From Pyrenophora tritici-repentis (taxonomy: Eukaryota; Ascomycota; Dothideomycetes; Pleosporales; Pleosporaceae): a stretch of DNA of 64,000 bases. Positions 9,048-20,193 of the stretch are shown piece after piece (positions within the stretch are counted from its first letter, which is position 1; the number at the start of each line of letters is the position of its first letter). The stretch lies in NCBI RefSeq assembly GCF_003171515.1, contig NC_089399.1, positions 2,232,001 through 2,296,000 on the forward strand, read 5' to 3'. Both the position numbers and the translations under genes were made by a program. A model generated the notes under the pieces. It saw only the letters and a program-made list of their open reading frames with translations, had not been told where the DNA came from and made no database searches.

Positions 9048-11575
9048 CAAGTATGGCAGTCTCTCTTGTTGAATCTCTTAAGGTAGGAGTTGAAGTATCC
9101 ATGTCCTAGCTTGAGTGAGTAGAACGCGCTCGAGATTTCTCTTGGTGTTCCCTTCGGGACTTTGATTGTTGTATGTGTGTTGAGCTTGAAGATCCTTGAG
9201 TAGGAGCTTCTGTTTTTGGTGGGCCTGTCGGTATACCTCTTGTACTCCATCAGTTGTTCTGTTTTTTGTATTTTGTTGATTTCTGTGCCTAAGTAGGCTA
9301 GGCTCGCTATGGTCGATGTTGTTGGTCTCTCTTTAGCTGCTTCCTTTGCTAGCGTGTCGGCTTTTTCGTTGCCCTTGACGTCGTTGTGTCCTGGGGCCCA
9401 CTGCAGGTGGATAGATGCTTTCTTTGTCGTTATTCTCTTTGCAGCTCTGATGCATCTTAGTAGCCACTGTTGTCCCGGGTTGTCCGATAGGTTGTTAAGC
9501 CTATGGATTGCTGCTTGGTTGTCTGCGTATACGTAGATCTCTTGGCCTTCTTGTGCCACTATAGCCGCGTGTTCAAATGCCTGTGCTATCCCCTCTAGTT
9601 CACCGTTGTAGACTAGTTGGGAGCATCCAATGTTTGTCTTTTGAGAAAAGGTTTCTTCGTGGGTGGAGCTGTACGCTACTACACCTACGCCGATCCCTAT
9701 TCCCTTGTCGTGTTGTGAGGCATCTGAGTAGATTGCGGTGAAGTTATCTCCGCTCCTTGATAGGATATAATCCGCGTGTGCAATTGCCTCTTCCTCTTTG
9801 CTCTTTTTTGATACAGTAACCTTGTAGTTAAGACTTTCCCATGGTCTGAACCTATATGGAATTATCTTTTCTACGCTATTGTTGTCTCTCTCTGGGATTG
9901 ACTTAACAATAGTATATAGTTGTCTATGCTGGTTTGGCTTTTTGTAGCTAGCTTTGTCTGTATTTGTGATCCTTGTAATTGCTTTCTGGATTGGGTGGTT
10001 GCTGGATAGCTGGTGTGCTCTAGACGCATACTTTCGGTTGTTGGTGTTGAGTCTAATTGCAGGTGACGTAAGTCCGGATTCAATGCTTGTTGGTAGGGAT
10101 GGTGACGTTCTAAACACTCCAATTATCTTTCTACACGCCAGGTTGTGCAGTGATTGTAGGAGGCTAGTGGCGTAGCTTTGGTTCTTCCAGTATATTTGTG
10201 ATCCGTAGTCTGCAACGCTTGTGACGCATGCTAGGTATAGTTGTCGTACTGCTTTTGGGGAGAGTCCTCTTTCGATGTTGGCTAGTCTCCCTAGTCTATA
10301 GAATGCTTTCCTTGCTTGGCTTACGCGTGTAGCAATATGTTCCTTGAAGGACAGTCTATTGTCTATGTGGATACCTAGCCATTTGATTGTGTCTTTCGGT
10401 TCTACAATGGTGTTGTCTGGAAGCTGTAGGCTTCTCTCTTTTCTCTCTTTCTTGGCGGTAAAGTGGATGAGCTCTGTCTTAGCTATATCGAACATAATCG
10501 CTAAGTTTTTCCCTCGGTGAGATAGTAGGCGGACTTGCTGTTCTAGTATTTTGACGTTTTTCTTTAGCGATGTTGAGGATGTCGATAGAGATAGGTCGTC
10601 AATATAGGATAGGTTGAAGCTTTGTAGTCCTGGGAAGAGGTCTCTGGTGTAGATAAGAAAGAAGATTGGAGACACTGGGCTGCCTTGAGGTATCCCAGCT
10701 ATTATCTCGGAGAATTCTTGTGTCTTATTGTCGAAGGAGAGTCTTAGCGATCTGTTTGAGAAGAAGGATTTTGTCCAAGCGATAAGACTAATTGGAAGGC
10801 CTAGCTTCTTAAGCGTTCGCAGGAATTGATTGTGTGAGACGTGGTCAAATGCTCCCTTTTGTAACGGGCTAGAGCCCAGATGCTATGGTGATCCTCGGTG
10901 GAACCTTCGGAGCTTCCTCGGCACTTTAGATGCTTCGAGAAGCTACGTGAACAACGAGCCAAACGTATATAGATATCGTTGCACTGCAGATAGCTTTCTT
11001 CTTCATCGAATACAATCCTGTTATCAGGCACCGGCATACTTTGCGCAGCCCCTTACACCTTTACGTCTAGGAAGATAGTTGATGTTATTTGGCCTTTCTG
11101 TTTCTGGTGCTGAATTTGGTCGATGAGTAGCATAGCTGCATCTATTGCAGATTTCTTGAGTCTACCCCCAATTTGGGTTGGGTGTAGTAGCTCTGTGATT
11201 TCTGCTAGATTGCTCAGCCTACTTGCGGTGATCCTCTCGTTAATCTTTCCTAAACAGCTTAATAGAGTAATGACTCTGTAGGCTTTTGGGATTGAGTAGT
11301 CTGGTTTTGATGCCTTTTTGAGAACAGCTCCTGTAGCTTGTTTCCAGCATTTTGGGTGGTATCCGTAGTCGAATAGGAGTGAGAAAGCTTTAAACATCGT
11401 TTGCGGTTGAGCTTTGTACGCGGCTGTGATTATGTCTTGTGTTATTGCATCTGGTCCTGGGGTGCTACTTTTGACTTGCCTTGAGCATGCTCGTTCTAGT
11501 TCAGTCGTGGATAGTGCTGGCCAATCCCATCTCTTTTCCTGGTAGTTGGTAAGGACAGACTTTAGTTTCGATCTA
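9048..11575 (-). pseudogene. Tad/I-type LINE ORF2 (reverse transcriptase + RNase H), broken
   Basis: The minus strand encodes the RT thumb/palm and RNase H of a non-LTR retrotransposon. Visible RT motifs are STPGPDAIT (about 11460), FLDVK split from GAFDHVSHN, GIPQGSPVSPIFFLIY (about 10690) and YIDD (about 10590, in place of the usual YADD). RNase H motifs follow: IYSDASQHDKG, YNGELEGIAQAFEHA, YADNQAAIH and WAPGHNDVKGNEKAD. The gene is cut by a 198-bp MITE at 10860-11057 and truncated at its 3' end at 9047 by the older hAT. Its 5' part runs into copia sequence near 11575. No endonuclease domain or ORF1 is recognisable here. Confidence 0.88.
10855..11062. mobile_element. 198-bp MITE inside the LINE reverse transcriptase
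   Basis: The insert runs from 10860 to 11057. Its ends are TGTAACGGGCTAG and, in reverse complement, TGTAAGGGGCTGC, which is an imperfect terminal inverted repeat of about 12 bp. The direct repeat CCTTT flanks it (10855-10859 and 11058-11062). Removing the insert and one CCTTT restores the RT frame exactly at the conserved Asp-Val-Lys-Gly-Ala-Phe-Asp motif, so the borders are firm. It has no coding capacity. The same terminus appears again at 12297. Confidence 0.88.
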
Positions 11576-12296
11576 AACTCTACCTTCTAGATCTTTTTCT
11601 CTTTAAGTAACGAGAACGCGGGTGTCCTAAGCATAAGAGTGTTATCTGTTTGCATACTAACGATGCTGAAGATGCTAGTGTCGCTTTTTGTGATTAACAG
11701 GCATAGGTCGTACGTAGATGTTGCTATGTCTAGTTCCTTGCAATAGTGCCTATAATAGGTTGTCCACTAGTGGACTCCTGCCTCTGCGATTCTATACAGT
11801 GGCTTGATCACATAGAGTAGCGTGCCCCTCAGATATCGTGGTACCAGCTTAGTAGGAAGATGTGCGAGTATCGTCCTCTTTAGGGTTGTCTGCGCCTAGG
11901 GATACGCCTGCGTAATGTCACGGAGCTCGATGTTCATTCCGCGTTGTACTATCTCGAGCGCTAGCGACATAATCAGGCGCTGGCTGCATCGCTAGATAGT
12001 TAGAGATTGCGTCAGGATAGCCTCTTTGCCGTGGTCCTACTAGCCTTAGATAACCAGGCGGGATTTCTTATAGGGCTTAGTTGTCTTTCCCTTGACCTCA
12101 CGTACTAGGCGTGACTTGAAGATCTAGATCTTGCTGTGTAGCCTCTCGTCGTATTGCTCAAACTTAAAGACTCCACGACCTACGAGGTCGCTGATCTCTT
12201 GGTCATTAGATGCTTTAAAGGGTGCGCCTAATGTTGTGATAACTCTATCGTTACGTAGCTTAATAGCTAGCTTAAGATCGTCCTGCTCCTTCTTGG
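11576..12296 (-). pseudogene. Decayed Ty1/copia reverse transcriptase fragment
   Basis: In minus-strand reading with several stops, I recognise copia RVT_2 features: KPYKKSRLVI near the start, RCSQRLIMSLALEI, then GMNIELRDITQAYP, then GTLLYVIKPLYRIAEAGVH, STYDLCLLITKSD and SMQTDNTLML (a decayed form of the YVDD-box region). The 5' side is cut at 12296 by a MITE-like terminus. On the 3' side it blends at about 11575 into the LINE RT. Many Trp or Gln codons are replaced by TAG or TAA, which would fit RIP. Confidence 0.7.
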
Positions 12297-12470
12297 TGTA
12301 ACGGGCTGAGCCCTAGGTCACATGACTAGGCCGCTGGCCTAGTCGCTTCCTTCCTTCTATCACTCCTTCCCCCAGCAGCCCGTGCACCGTGCGCCGCGCG
12401 CCAACCCAAACAAAGCGGGATGGCCGCCCACTTCCTCTTCTTCTCTTCATCTCGACTGTAAATAGCATCT
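12297..12470. repeat. Second MITE-like terminus (TGTAACGGGCT), other end not found
   Basis: TGTAACGGGCTGAGCCC at 12297-12313 matches the end of the 198-bp MITE at 10860 and interrupts the copia frame. The next 150 bases are C-rich and GC-rich, unlike their neighbours. I could not locate a matching inverted end, so the copy is probably truncated. Confidence 0.45.
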
Positions 12471-13130
12471 GGATTAGGTAGCTGGAATACAGTACCTACA
12501 GACCGTTCACAGGTGGTCTGCTCGATGGGTGTTGTTGGGTTGTCTTGGTGCCTTTCGTCGGTCTCCATTTCGTCGTCCAGTATGCTTGGGGTCCGGAGGT
12601 CTTCTGGTAGCTGGACTACGATAGTGTCGCTATCTGGGGCCATTTTAGCCTCTCTGTTGTCTTGTTGTTGTTGTTTCTTGGCTTGGTCTGTGCGTTTGCT
12701 TCTGAAAGTTCGGACGCGTCGCGTTTGGGGTACTAGACTCCTTGTATCTCCACAACCACGCGGCTGCACGGCTTGGGAGTAGTCGGAATCTATTTCTTTC
12801 GATGGATATAGTTGGTTTCTGATGGAGTTTCACGTGTTCGGAAAAACTCGAAGTTGTCTGTGTGTTATAAAACATGTTATTTATAGTATAAAGTAACTTT
12901 AATTAACTCTTCTGTACTCGGTACAGGCAGTGAGACTCTTAATTGTCAGATTTTTATGGATGGGATCAAGTGTGTATTGTCTGTCTCTGTCTACGGCTCT
13001 GTCTGTGGGAGGTGGCCTCGCCTCGGGCTTGGCAGTGCTAAGTCCCGGCGCTAGCCCTGGTTTGGGGGTCTCATGTCCTTCCCCAACCACCATCGGCTCG
13101 ATCATGGAGCAAAACCTCGCCTCAATCTGA
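12471..13130. other. Unassigned repeat-derived stretch with short open frames
   Basis: A minus-strand frame at about 12471-12645 begins MAPDSDTIVVQLPEDL and is acidic and Gln/Thr-rich. It could be the start of a retrotransposon gag-like ORF, but no zinc knuckle is present. A second short Pro-rich frame lies at 12899-13105. Neither has a recognisable domain. The context, between copia and hAT fragments, favours transposon debris. Confidence 0.35.
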
Positions 13131-13549
13131 CAACTAGGCAGCCTTAGCTAAATAATATTATCGAAGTTGTCAGCAAAACGCGTGTTAAACTCTACCGCCA
13201 GCTCCTGCTCTACTGTGCTGTTGTTATTAGCTAAAGCGACTGTAGGAGCGCGCGAGACGGCGGTAGGTGCAACAATAGCCTCCTCTAACTACGATTCACG
13301 CAGCTCAAGGTCGAACGCGTTATCCTTAGATAGCGGTTGACTCCCCTGCTAGCTAGTAGCAAGCAGCGCGCGTGGGGAGGACAGGCGCGTTGGCGCAGGC
13401 ATTGATAATGCAGGTGGTGCTTAACGCGCTAGCGTTGTTGGTGTAGCTACCCGCGCGCGCTTTGTTAGGCGATTTTCTGGTGTTGCGAAGCCAAGCTAGG
13501 CTTGCCTAACCTTTTTAGTTAGTTTGGTCGTGCGCTTAGGGTGCGACAT
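13131..13549 (-). pseudogene. N-terminal fragment of a third hAT transposase
   Basis: The frame starts at the ATG at 13549 (MSHPKRTTKLTKK). Despite several stops it reads as a basic, Pro/Ala/Thr-rich N-terminal region like that of the hAT gene starting at 8626. The frame then runs into a region ending near 13131, after which no catalytic domain is found. Upstream (13680-13830) are repeated AGGCCTTTCAGGCC-like motifs that may be its subterminal repeats. It is a truncated dead copy. Confidence 0.5.
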
Positions 13550-14480
13550 AGCGGCGTTAGGGGACAAATAGAGGAAAAAATCGTGGGTTGCTCGCATATA
13601 AAGACGCATTTACTAGTAGGCGTTACCGTAAAAGTGGGGTTAATTACTTCCTACAAAAAGAGGCTTACAAATTAAATTACAACACTAGAAGTTTCTAACT
13701 TTAAATAATCCCTAAACAACTGTTAAACACAATTAAGCACTCTAAGATTACAAACTATCAGGCCTTTCAGGCCATTCAATCAGGCCTTCACCCTCGGCTT
13801 GAACGGCCTGCAAAATTTAGGTGGTTCGGCTTGAATTGAACGAACTGATCACGTGTCAGGCTGAACAATCCGTTAACCGGAAACTGACGGATTGTTGACA
13901 TGTCTGGGTATATATAGATAGCCACGTAGCCTAGAGCTTAGCTCTCTGTCAATACAACTACAGTATACCTGTACGATTGCTCCTTGAGTGTAGCCCCTAT
14001 CATTAATGGGCGACGGGATTAAACGCGTGCGGCAATTAGTCCTCCGCCAAGCTCTGAGCGAGCGACCGTTAATCCCCCAATGCAACATCATCAAAGAGAT
14101 TAATAGCAAGACGCCCTAGCGCGATGCAGCGCCGATAAGGCCGAGCGGATTGACCGAAGAGACTTTTTCGGACCGCGAGTCTGTAGTACTGCTGTCGGTG
14201 CTGTAGAGCTGGTGTTGGTATGAAGAATTGCATTGAGTTTGGTAGAGTAGCTCATCTTACTGCTCTTAGAGAAGGAGGTGATTCCGGCGACGATATGTGG
14301 GTGAACAATCAACAACAACATGATCGTCCTGGACCGTCGCATGCGACACTGGGACGGGTTGTGACCACGGGAAGTCAGTGTATCCGGACGCGGTAGCTGG
14401 ATGGTCTGCGGACCGGTTGGGTGGTCGCGATATCAAAACTCCCGGATGACCGAAGATGTTGGATGAATTTGAATTGCGGC
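13550..14480. other. Repeat-flank region, possible hAT terminus and LTR-like stretch
   Basis: From 13740 to 13830 the motif CAGGCC recurs, as in hAT subterminal regions. From about 13860 to 14000 there is a TATATATAGATAGCC promoter-like box followed by a stretch resembling a retrotransposon LTR. I could find neither a partner LTR nor TG...CA ends with a duplication, so I make no firm call. No gene is visible. Confidence 0.3.
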
Positions 14481-14772
14481 AGCTAGTCTATTAGTGGAAC
14501 AAATGTCCTCCTCTTTTGGAACCGTGCTCTGTAGGTAGGAGCTGACGTGAGATTTGGTTTCCGAACCTTAGGTGGTAGGAGTATGTCTGCATGTCCGAGG
14601 GAGTGCGGGGGCTTACTATAGTAAGCCCGTGCCGGTGCTTTAGGGTTTGACCTCGTCGATTCTACCTCTACAGAAGTATAGCTCTTTCCACACATTTTGG
14701 ACACTCTTTCCATATTTTCACCCCTTTCGACGCATCCTTCAACATTACCATCACAAGCCAATCGATTTCAAC

Positions 14773-15110
14773 ATGAAGTTCACTCTGCTAGCCAGTGGCC
14801 TGTTCTTTGCTGGCATTGCCCGCGTAAGTTTCCGGATTCGTAAGTGCGAGCCAGTCATAACCTAACGATAACTCTCTAGGCATCTGTCGGCTGCTATTGC
14901 ATCGATATAAGGAGTGGCTTGAACGATTACAAGACAGGAGCGGCTTGTTGTGTCAGAAGACATGGTTCTTCGAACCCTGCTTGGAATGCAGACGGTGCAG
15001 GCTACTGTCGCTACAAAGAAAATCCCCCATGGCCCACTACCAGGGAAGAATTTAACAAATGCTGCATTGATAATGGCTCACGAAATGGCGGCAGCTGCAC
15101 TCGGAGGTGA
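14773..15110 (+). CDS. Small secreted Cys-rich protein (2 exons, about 92 aa)
   Basis: Exon 1 (14773-14823) encodes the start of a signal peptide, MKFTLLASGLFFAGIAR. A 56-bp GT-AG intron (14824-14879, gtaagt...ctag) follows, and exon 2 (14880-15110) begins ASVGCYCIDIRSG. The mature part has eight cysteines in the order C-x-C, CC, C, CC, C, consistent with four disulphides. The protein ends CTRR. Size, signal peptide and even Cys number match the general profile of fungal secreted effector-like or antimicrobial peptides, but I do not recognise a named family and assign no function. It lies between transposon debris and two MITEs, a common setting for rapidly evolving secreted genes. Confidence 0.7.
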
Positions 15111-15234
15111 GAGGTCGTATGATGGGAATGAAAGCACGTACTGTGGCACGGAACTTTGTGGATCTCCAGGGCTTGATGATCCATTTAGGTTTCGGTAACG
15201 GGCAGAAAAAGAAAGGCAACTCCATGGTACCCTA

Positions 15235-15408
15235 TCGATGTGCAGAGATGTCAACAAGCAAGTCAAGCTGGCTTGATTCTTATCGATTGCAGATCACAGA
15301 CCATTCTCTGGGACGTGCCACTGTGCACGAGCCTCTATATTGTCTGTGATCTGCAATCGATAAGAATCAAGCCAGCTTGACTTGCTTGTTGACATCTCTG
15401 TCGATGTG
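15235..15408. mobile_element. 158-bp foldback MITE, copy 1 (hAT-type, 8-bp duplication)
   Basis: The element spans 15243-15400. The first 59 bases are the perfect reverse complement of the last 59, starting CAGAGATGTCAACAAGCAAG, with a 40-base loop. The direct repeat TCGATGTG flanks it at 15235-15242 and 15401-15408. The CAGAG terminus and 8-bp duplication point to mobilisation by a hAT transposase. It has no coding capacity. Its sequence is the same, base for base by eye, as copy 2 at 16505-16662. Confidence 0.95.
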
Positions 15409-16496
15409 TATCCGGCGTCTCATTACAGCAAGCAGCAGTTGGCGCGCAAGTACCTCAAGCAACAGTCAATACGATGTCTCTCTTCAACACTTCTTTCCCA
15501 CACTAACCGCACCGTGCAACCGAGGTGACTGACAACAGAAGTGAAGGAATACAGAAGACAAAAGGAAGAATAGCTAACGATATAGGGGCCATGTCAAAAT
15601 GACTTAAAACAGAGTTATAAGTAGGAACTGGCGGTCTGCCTCTGAGAGATTGGAGGAGAGTAAGATGTGGATATGTGATGTTGCACAACATATCTCACCA
15701 ACTTCGTGTGTTACAAAAGGATATGCGCACACAACCTCCGCCCTTTAGCCCACCAAATCCATCCAGATAACCAATTTTGACACACATCTGACTCTACTCT
15801 AGCCCCCTGAGCCAACCGATTATTCTCATGTCCTTAACCTCGCAAAATTCTTTGTCGCCGCATAACCCTCCTCCTTCTCCAAGAGCGTACACGTCCTCTA
15901 TAAGCAAGAGACTCAGAAGCAGCTCGTCGGAACATACATGCAAACGAAAGCTTTGGGGATCTGTAATTAACATACCGCCGGTCTATACCAAGAAGGCCGC
16001 AGTCCACTTTCTTCGTCAGATGAGCTGTCGTTGAGACCAGAGTCTAGATCCTTTGCGACGGCGACGGCGGCGGCGGCAGCGGCAGCACACACGCAGCTCG
16101 AGCCATGTGCGCCGCGTCGGTCAAAACTCATGTAGTATCTCCGATCAGGTGCGTGAGCAGTAATAACTACCGTAAAGATACGAACGACACCTGAGTAGTA
16201 CTCACATATAGTACCCTCATAATCTCACACCCACGCCAACGTCAAACCATAAAACCGGTACTACCTCTCCTCTTCTCCACCAAGAAACTCTACTCAAAAA
16301 CTCTATCTCATGTGCCGAAATATCATCGAGTAGATTTGGCGAAAACAACATGGTGTGGGAGAGGATACGAGAAGTACCGGTACCATCAAGTCGGACCTGG
16401 ACTAACTTGACTAAGACGGAGGTTAAGCCGCTGCGTTAGTAGAGTAACTACGCCACACGGCATCTACCATAGATCTGGATCCCAATTTAGCGACGC
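15409..16496. other. Intergenic stretch without a supported gene
   Basis: Only short open frames are present. A purine-poor GGCGGC/CAGCGG simple stretch lies near 16055-16085. I see no domain, signal peptide or splice-joined coding series. Confidence 0.4.
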
Positions 16497-16670
16497 GATT
16501 CAAGCAGAGATGTCAACAAGCAAGTCAAGCTGGCTTGATTCTTATCGATTGCAGATCACAGACCATTCTCTGGGACGTGCCACTGTGCACGAGCCTCTAT
16601 ATTGTCTGTGATCTGCAATCGATAAGAATCAAGCCAGCTTGACTTGCTTGTTGACATCTCTGGATTCAAG
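16497..16670. mobile_element. 158-bp foldback MITE, copy 2 (hAT-type, 8-bp duplication)
   Basis: The element spans 16505-16662, with the same 59-bp perfect terminal inverted repeats and 40-base loop as copy 1. It is flanked by the different 8-bp direct repeat GATTCAAG (16497-16504 and 16663-16670). Different duplications with identical bodies show two independent recent insertions 1.1 kb apart, not a segmental duplication. Confidence 0.95.
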
Positions 16671-16857
16671 TGTAGGTAAAATTGAATCGCGCCCTGCTAG
16701 TAAGTACACCAATGCCGTATTACATCCATACACTTGAGTTTGAGTCGCGCGATACGGCCCACTCAGGTACCAAAGGGTGCGGGTAGAGGTAAGGGCGGCT
16801 CAGGTACCAAGTCTGGGGTGTGCGAAGATGGGGCTTGTCTAGTATGTTTTTCATTTT

Positions 16858-18268
16858 TCATTTTTTTCTAAATATTCTATTCACATCTTTCATCACCAAC
16901 TTCCGCACCTGCTTATTCAAGCCATACGTAATGGCATTAGCAAGGCCGATATACTGGGTTGAGCATTGCATAACAGTCAACGCCCTACTCTTGTGGCCGG
17001 ATGCTTCGACCAAGCGGTTAAGCATACCCGGCATCCAGAGGATAATGTAGAGTATGGGGTATGCGTTCAAGAGGAGCATTCGCTTGATTTCGCGCTCAAC
17101 GTTGCGGGATTGGCTTGAGACGCGGCTGGGATTACTGGCTTGTGTTGTACGAGCGTCGTTGGGGGGGGTATCGTGTTTTCCCGAAGATAGAACGTTTAAT
17201 TTATTTTCTGGGGGAGAGTTAGTATTGAGGATAACGGTAGAGACAGGGATGGCGGGACGTACCTAATGTGTCCTTGGAGTATGGGTCAGTCTCCGATGTC
17301 ACGGACACTGTCGTGCAACATTTCTGACAGCCACCTGATTCGATATCCGTCGCTGGTGATTGAGCAGGTCCTCCTTCTGTACAGTCGACATCGACCTGGT
17401 GTTCAACATGGATTTGTCGCAACTCCATCTGAGATTCGCTTCTTTGTTCGACAGCATCATCTTGGCTGGCCTGGCGGTGGTGAACGGTACTGTGGTGGGT
17501 GTACGTCTCTCCGGCTGAGACTAGGTGCAGCGTCTTGTAGTGCTTGCCCATGTATACCCAGATGTAGATGTAAATGCCAATGGTGGCGAGCATGATGGAG
17601 AAGCGCCATGCGTGGCCCAGTGCATAGCGTAATTCGGGCTCTGCGCCTGATATCCAGCACCAATTGCCGCTAACAGGTTTCAATTGGTCTAGGCCTGCTG
17701 CTATGGATGCTGCGCACTGAATCAGCGCTGCTAGTACATTGCGCTTGCATGGACTTACCTGTGGTTGTGGGAATGAACCATACAGAGGCGCAAATGAGAA
17801 TCTTCTTGACAAGACATGTGTTAGGCATGTATGTCGTCCGTGTGATGGTCAGAAGCGTAATGATGGCAATGGCGAGGATAGAGAAGTCAGCGGCCTGGAC
17901 ATTGTTAGCGACTTGGCTCTGTCATACCAGAAGCACGGTATGATGTCACTCACCTGTACGGACCACTGCCCCACCCAGCCGTTAACGGTACAGGCCAGGC
18001 CTGGTGAGGTCTTGCCATGGGTCAAAACATAGAGGCCGGAGATGGAGTTGTTCAGCGAGTTGATGAATTCTAGAGTGGCGGTTAGCTCGAACTCGACGTG
18101 TTTGACTGGGCCCCTACCTGCTAGAGAAAGGTTTAGAACAAGTGCGTGGCGGAAGGATTGTTGTTGCTTTGCGTATACAATGTAGGATATGAGGACACAA
18201 GCGGTTGCTACACAAGAGAGAAGACTGCCAGTAAGTGTTGGGATTAGGACCGGTTCGTCATAAGGCAT
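16858..18268 (-). CDS. Seven-transmembrane receptor, cAMP-receptor-like class (5 exons, 399 aa)
   Basis: Splice reading gives exons 18118-18268, 17954-18069, 17759-17894, 17263-17709 and 16858-17207, separated by four GT-AG introns of 48-59 bp; the total is 1200 nt. The N-terminus MPYDEPVLIPTLTGSLLS leads into TM1 (ATACVLISYIVYA). Later hydrophobic segments include FSILAIAIITLLTI, FSIMLATIGIYIYIWVYM and YPILYIILWMPGM. A long hydrophilic third cytoplasmic loop of about 140 residues is acidic and Ser-rich. The overall plan fits the fungal Git3/Dicty-CAR-like G-protein-coupled receptors. Ligand and G-alpha partner cannot be read from sequence. Confidence 0.78.
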
Positions 18269-19998
18269 CTTGGAATGGGCATGGAGATGCGGCAGGTGAC
18301 CTAAAGAAGATATACTGTATACGTAAGAAGCATGCTACACGATCAGCAAGAAGCCAGCGAAAGCCATTGATCTTGTACCATGACAAATTACCGGCACCAG
18401 CGATCTAGTCATCCCCCGGCTTCCAGCCGCCTCTTGCGTATTGACTTGGATCTTGAGACTGTAGCGGCGGTAACACGAATAGCATATCCTCGGGTTCCTT
18501 GTCCTGGTCGCGACGGATGGTGGATCAGGTTCCCGGCAGCGAATGTACGAGAAGCGAAACCCACTCAAGGGCAAGCGATTTCTCCAACCTCGCTGGCATC
18601 ATGCTTGCAAACAGCTAATATCAGATCGTGCGCTAGCCATGGAAGGGGCGAAGTGCGTACACTACCGTCTAGATTAAGTGAGTGCCGTGCAAATCATTCG
18701 GAGCCTTACCCCATGATCTAAAAAACACGATTGGTCACCCGCTAAAAGCAATCTTGGGGGAGCTACTGGATGACGTGCAGGGTCCACGATCAACGAGGAC
18801 CTCTGAACATCAAAATTCCCCGTGCGCCGATCCAACCAGCCACTATGGGTGACATGGTGCATAATTTTGGCTCCAGGAGTAGCGCCCAGACTCTCAATGC
18901 GTCAGGGGTCATTGGACAGAGTTTTGCATCGCAACCGTGCGCCGAACCTCCAACGCCGGGGTCGAGCTTTGTATGCCGTACCGGTACGGATAGATGAGGC
19001 TAAGAGAGCGGGCGAATGTAGTAACCTTCTGGAAGGTGTGTAGGTTCGGTGTGTAGGTTTGAGCCTTTCTACGGCGGGTAAAGCTAATTTCAAGATGTCA
19101 ACACGGGCCCTAAGCAAGCTCGAGAGTCGCATCTACCACAAGTCTGTGGTGCACATAGTCCATGACGAGATGCGAGATAAGGCATCAAGCGGTCTAAGGC
19201 TGGCCAACTCATCGCCAACCTACATAAAATCGAGATGGCGTCAAGACTATCGAAATGGCGGGTGTTGGTGGCGGCAGTACCGTAAGCTCAATGGCAATGT
19301 TAAATGTACGAAAGTGTCGATCTATCGTGTTCTAGGTGTTGAGCTGGCACTGCCGAACCCCTAAACTTGCAACAATACCGAGCTCAATCGTACTGCGACT
19401 GCACAGTACGACACGTGATACGAACTTTGGTGCGGGCCTAGTCCGCGAGGCCAAAGGATAGACGAAAGTGTGGTTGGTGATTGATAGCGAGTGAAACCAG
19501 AAGGCATAATTCGTGTGACAGGTGACAATGGATGACATGACCCTGCGAAGGTACACGGAAGTCTATTCCCGCCCGTACGCATGAGTGCGCTAGATTGACG
19601 TTTCGGTGTTGTTTCTTCCATCCCGGTTGCATATCTCGAGGGCTTGGGGACCGGCGCAAAACGACCAATCTTTCTATCTCTGGTTGTAGCGCATCAAGAC
19701 GACTATGTAATGTCTTGGCTAAAATGCTTGGCTGCGGGGGTACAATATGATGATGTGGAGGTATGGAGTAGGGCGAGCAATTGTGAGATCTGTTGAGTGA
19801 GATTCAATGTCAGAAGGTGCTTGTTAAGAAGTACTGCTCTCATTGAATACGACGCCACATTGTTCTAAACATGTGTATAGCTGGTACAATGTGCAATGGC
19901 TGTCTGAGAAGCTGTCTGATCATCGGATTGTCAGGTCGAAGTCGGGTTTTCGGTTCAACTTTGTCCGGGGACTGGCTCGGCTATTGTGGTTTTCGAAA
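18269..19998. other. Intergenic stretch without a recognisable gene
   Basis: About 1.7 kb between the receptor start and the two-gene transposon. Open frames are short, overlap on both strands and lack motifs. The first few hundred bases presumably hold the receptor promoter. Nothing else can be supported. Confidence 0.45.
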
Positions 19999-20193
19999 TA
20001 CCTTGAGCCGCCTGGATCTGGTTAGCTTGGTGCCCAAGAACATCAACTCCCATAGTAATTTGTTAGTAAATTAATGCAGCAGCCGTTTCCCACCTCCAGA
20101 AGCCCATGAAGCTAGTCCTGTACTCTAAATCGTTCGTGTATAGCGTTTTGTTTGTGTGGAGCTTGTTGCGAGCTCAATCTAGCTGCTGTTGGG

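Noticed and set aside
13860..14000. LTR-like segment with TATATATAG box
   Set aside because: No second LTR, no TG...CA borders with a duplication and no primer-binding site were found.
15828..16034. 68-aa Ser/Pro-rich ORF as a gene
   Set aside because: Short, low complexity and without supporting context.
19059..19364. 101-aa plus-strand ORF as a gene
   Set aside because: No domain, signal peptide, splice partners or promoter context; overlapping antisense frames of similar length.
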